NCBI RefSeq assembly: GCF_004519305.1
Contig: NZ_SOZA01000044.1
Location: 1-39,659, forward strand
Direction of reading: 5' to 3'
Length of the DNA stretch: 39,659 nucleotides
Origin: Pseudomonas sp. RIT623
GTDB taxonomy: Bacteria; Pseudomonadota; Gammaproteobacteria; Pseudomonadales; Pseudomonadaceae
Both the position numbers and the translations under genes were made by a program. The notes under the pieces are model-generated. The model worked only from the letters and a program-made list of their open reading frames with translations. It searched no databases and was not told where the DNA came from. Every line of letters starts with the position of its first letter. The first letter of the stretch is position 1. Below, piece by piece: positions 39,655 to 39,659 of the stretch.

Positions 39655-39659
39655 TGCTC

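Noticed and set aside
1..39659. Mobile element, prophage, toxin-antitoxin or CRISPR system
   Set aside because: No transposase, integrase, phage, toxin or repeat-spacer pattern was seen; only REP-type repeats are present.

Overview
The window looks like chromosomal DNA of a Pseudomonas of the P. putida/P. fluorescens type. Reasons: high GC; REP/REPIN repeats of the GTAGGAGC...GCTCCTAC kind between genes; the gene orders ugd-galU-gor, modABC with a CsrA-family gene, and thrS-infC-rpmI-rplT-pheST-ihfA; a periplasmic glutaminase-asparaginase (AnsB); and a tsdB-tsdA pair. I see no prophage, transposase, CRISPR array or plasmid gene. Apart from repeats and regulatory sites this is ordinary core and near-core chromosome.

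Layout. (a) 1-1.8 kb: a very acidic small protein, a long imperfect palindrome, a DoxX-family membrane protein, tRNA-Leu(TAA), and two small hypothetical genes. (b) 1.8-4.8 kb: a tight cluster of PAS histidine kinase, double-domain KaiC-like ATPase and stand-alone receiver protein. (c) 4.9-9 kb, minus strand: modABC (molybdate uptake) behind a ModE-type operator, then a eukaryotic-type topoisomerase IB, then an rsmE/csrA gene. (d) 9-11.1 kb: nitronate monooxygenase with two small upstream genes (one DUF1883), and a divergent lipoprotein. (e) 11.2-12.8 kb: tsdBA, a thiosulfate dehydrogenase with its dihaem partner. (f) 12.9-16.6 kb: ugd, galU and gor. (g) 16.7-20.5 kb: ahpC and ahpF with an OxyR-like site, a SPOR-type lipoprotein and an HD hydrolase. 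(h) 20.4-22.8 kb, minus strand: a small gene directly behind a LexA box and followed 6 nt later by endA; then ansB with a sigma-54 promoter and an AauR-type palindrome. (i) 23-30.1 kb: rbsBACRKD plus an exported nucleoside hydrolase, with an RbsR-type operator at the front. (j) 30-32 kb: small genes, including an I78-type protease-inhibitor lipoprotein and a cold-shock protein. (k) 32.1-39.4 kb: thrS, infC (AUU start), rpmI, rplT, pheS, pheT, ihfA and a MerR-like gene, then tRNA-Pro(GGG).

How the genes fit together. The ribose block reads as a nucleoside-salvage route: the exported hydrolase would release ribose in the periplasm, RbsBAC imports it, RbsD and RbsK convert it to ribose 5-phosphate, and RbsR closes the loop on the operator. 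AhpC and AhpF (hydroperoxides) and Gor (glutathione) form a redox block. Ugd and GalU make UDP-glucuronate from glucose 1-phosphate. The parts least explained by textbook biology are the kinase/KaiC/receiver cluster, the LexA-controlled small gene fused transcriptionally to endA, and the DUF1883/56-residue/nitronate monooxygenase cluster. Database searches were not possible; family calls rest on motifs, length and context.
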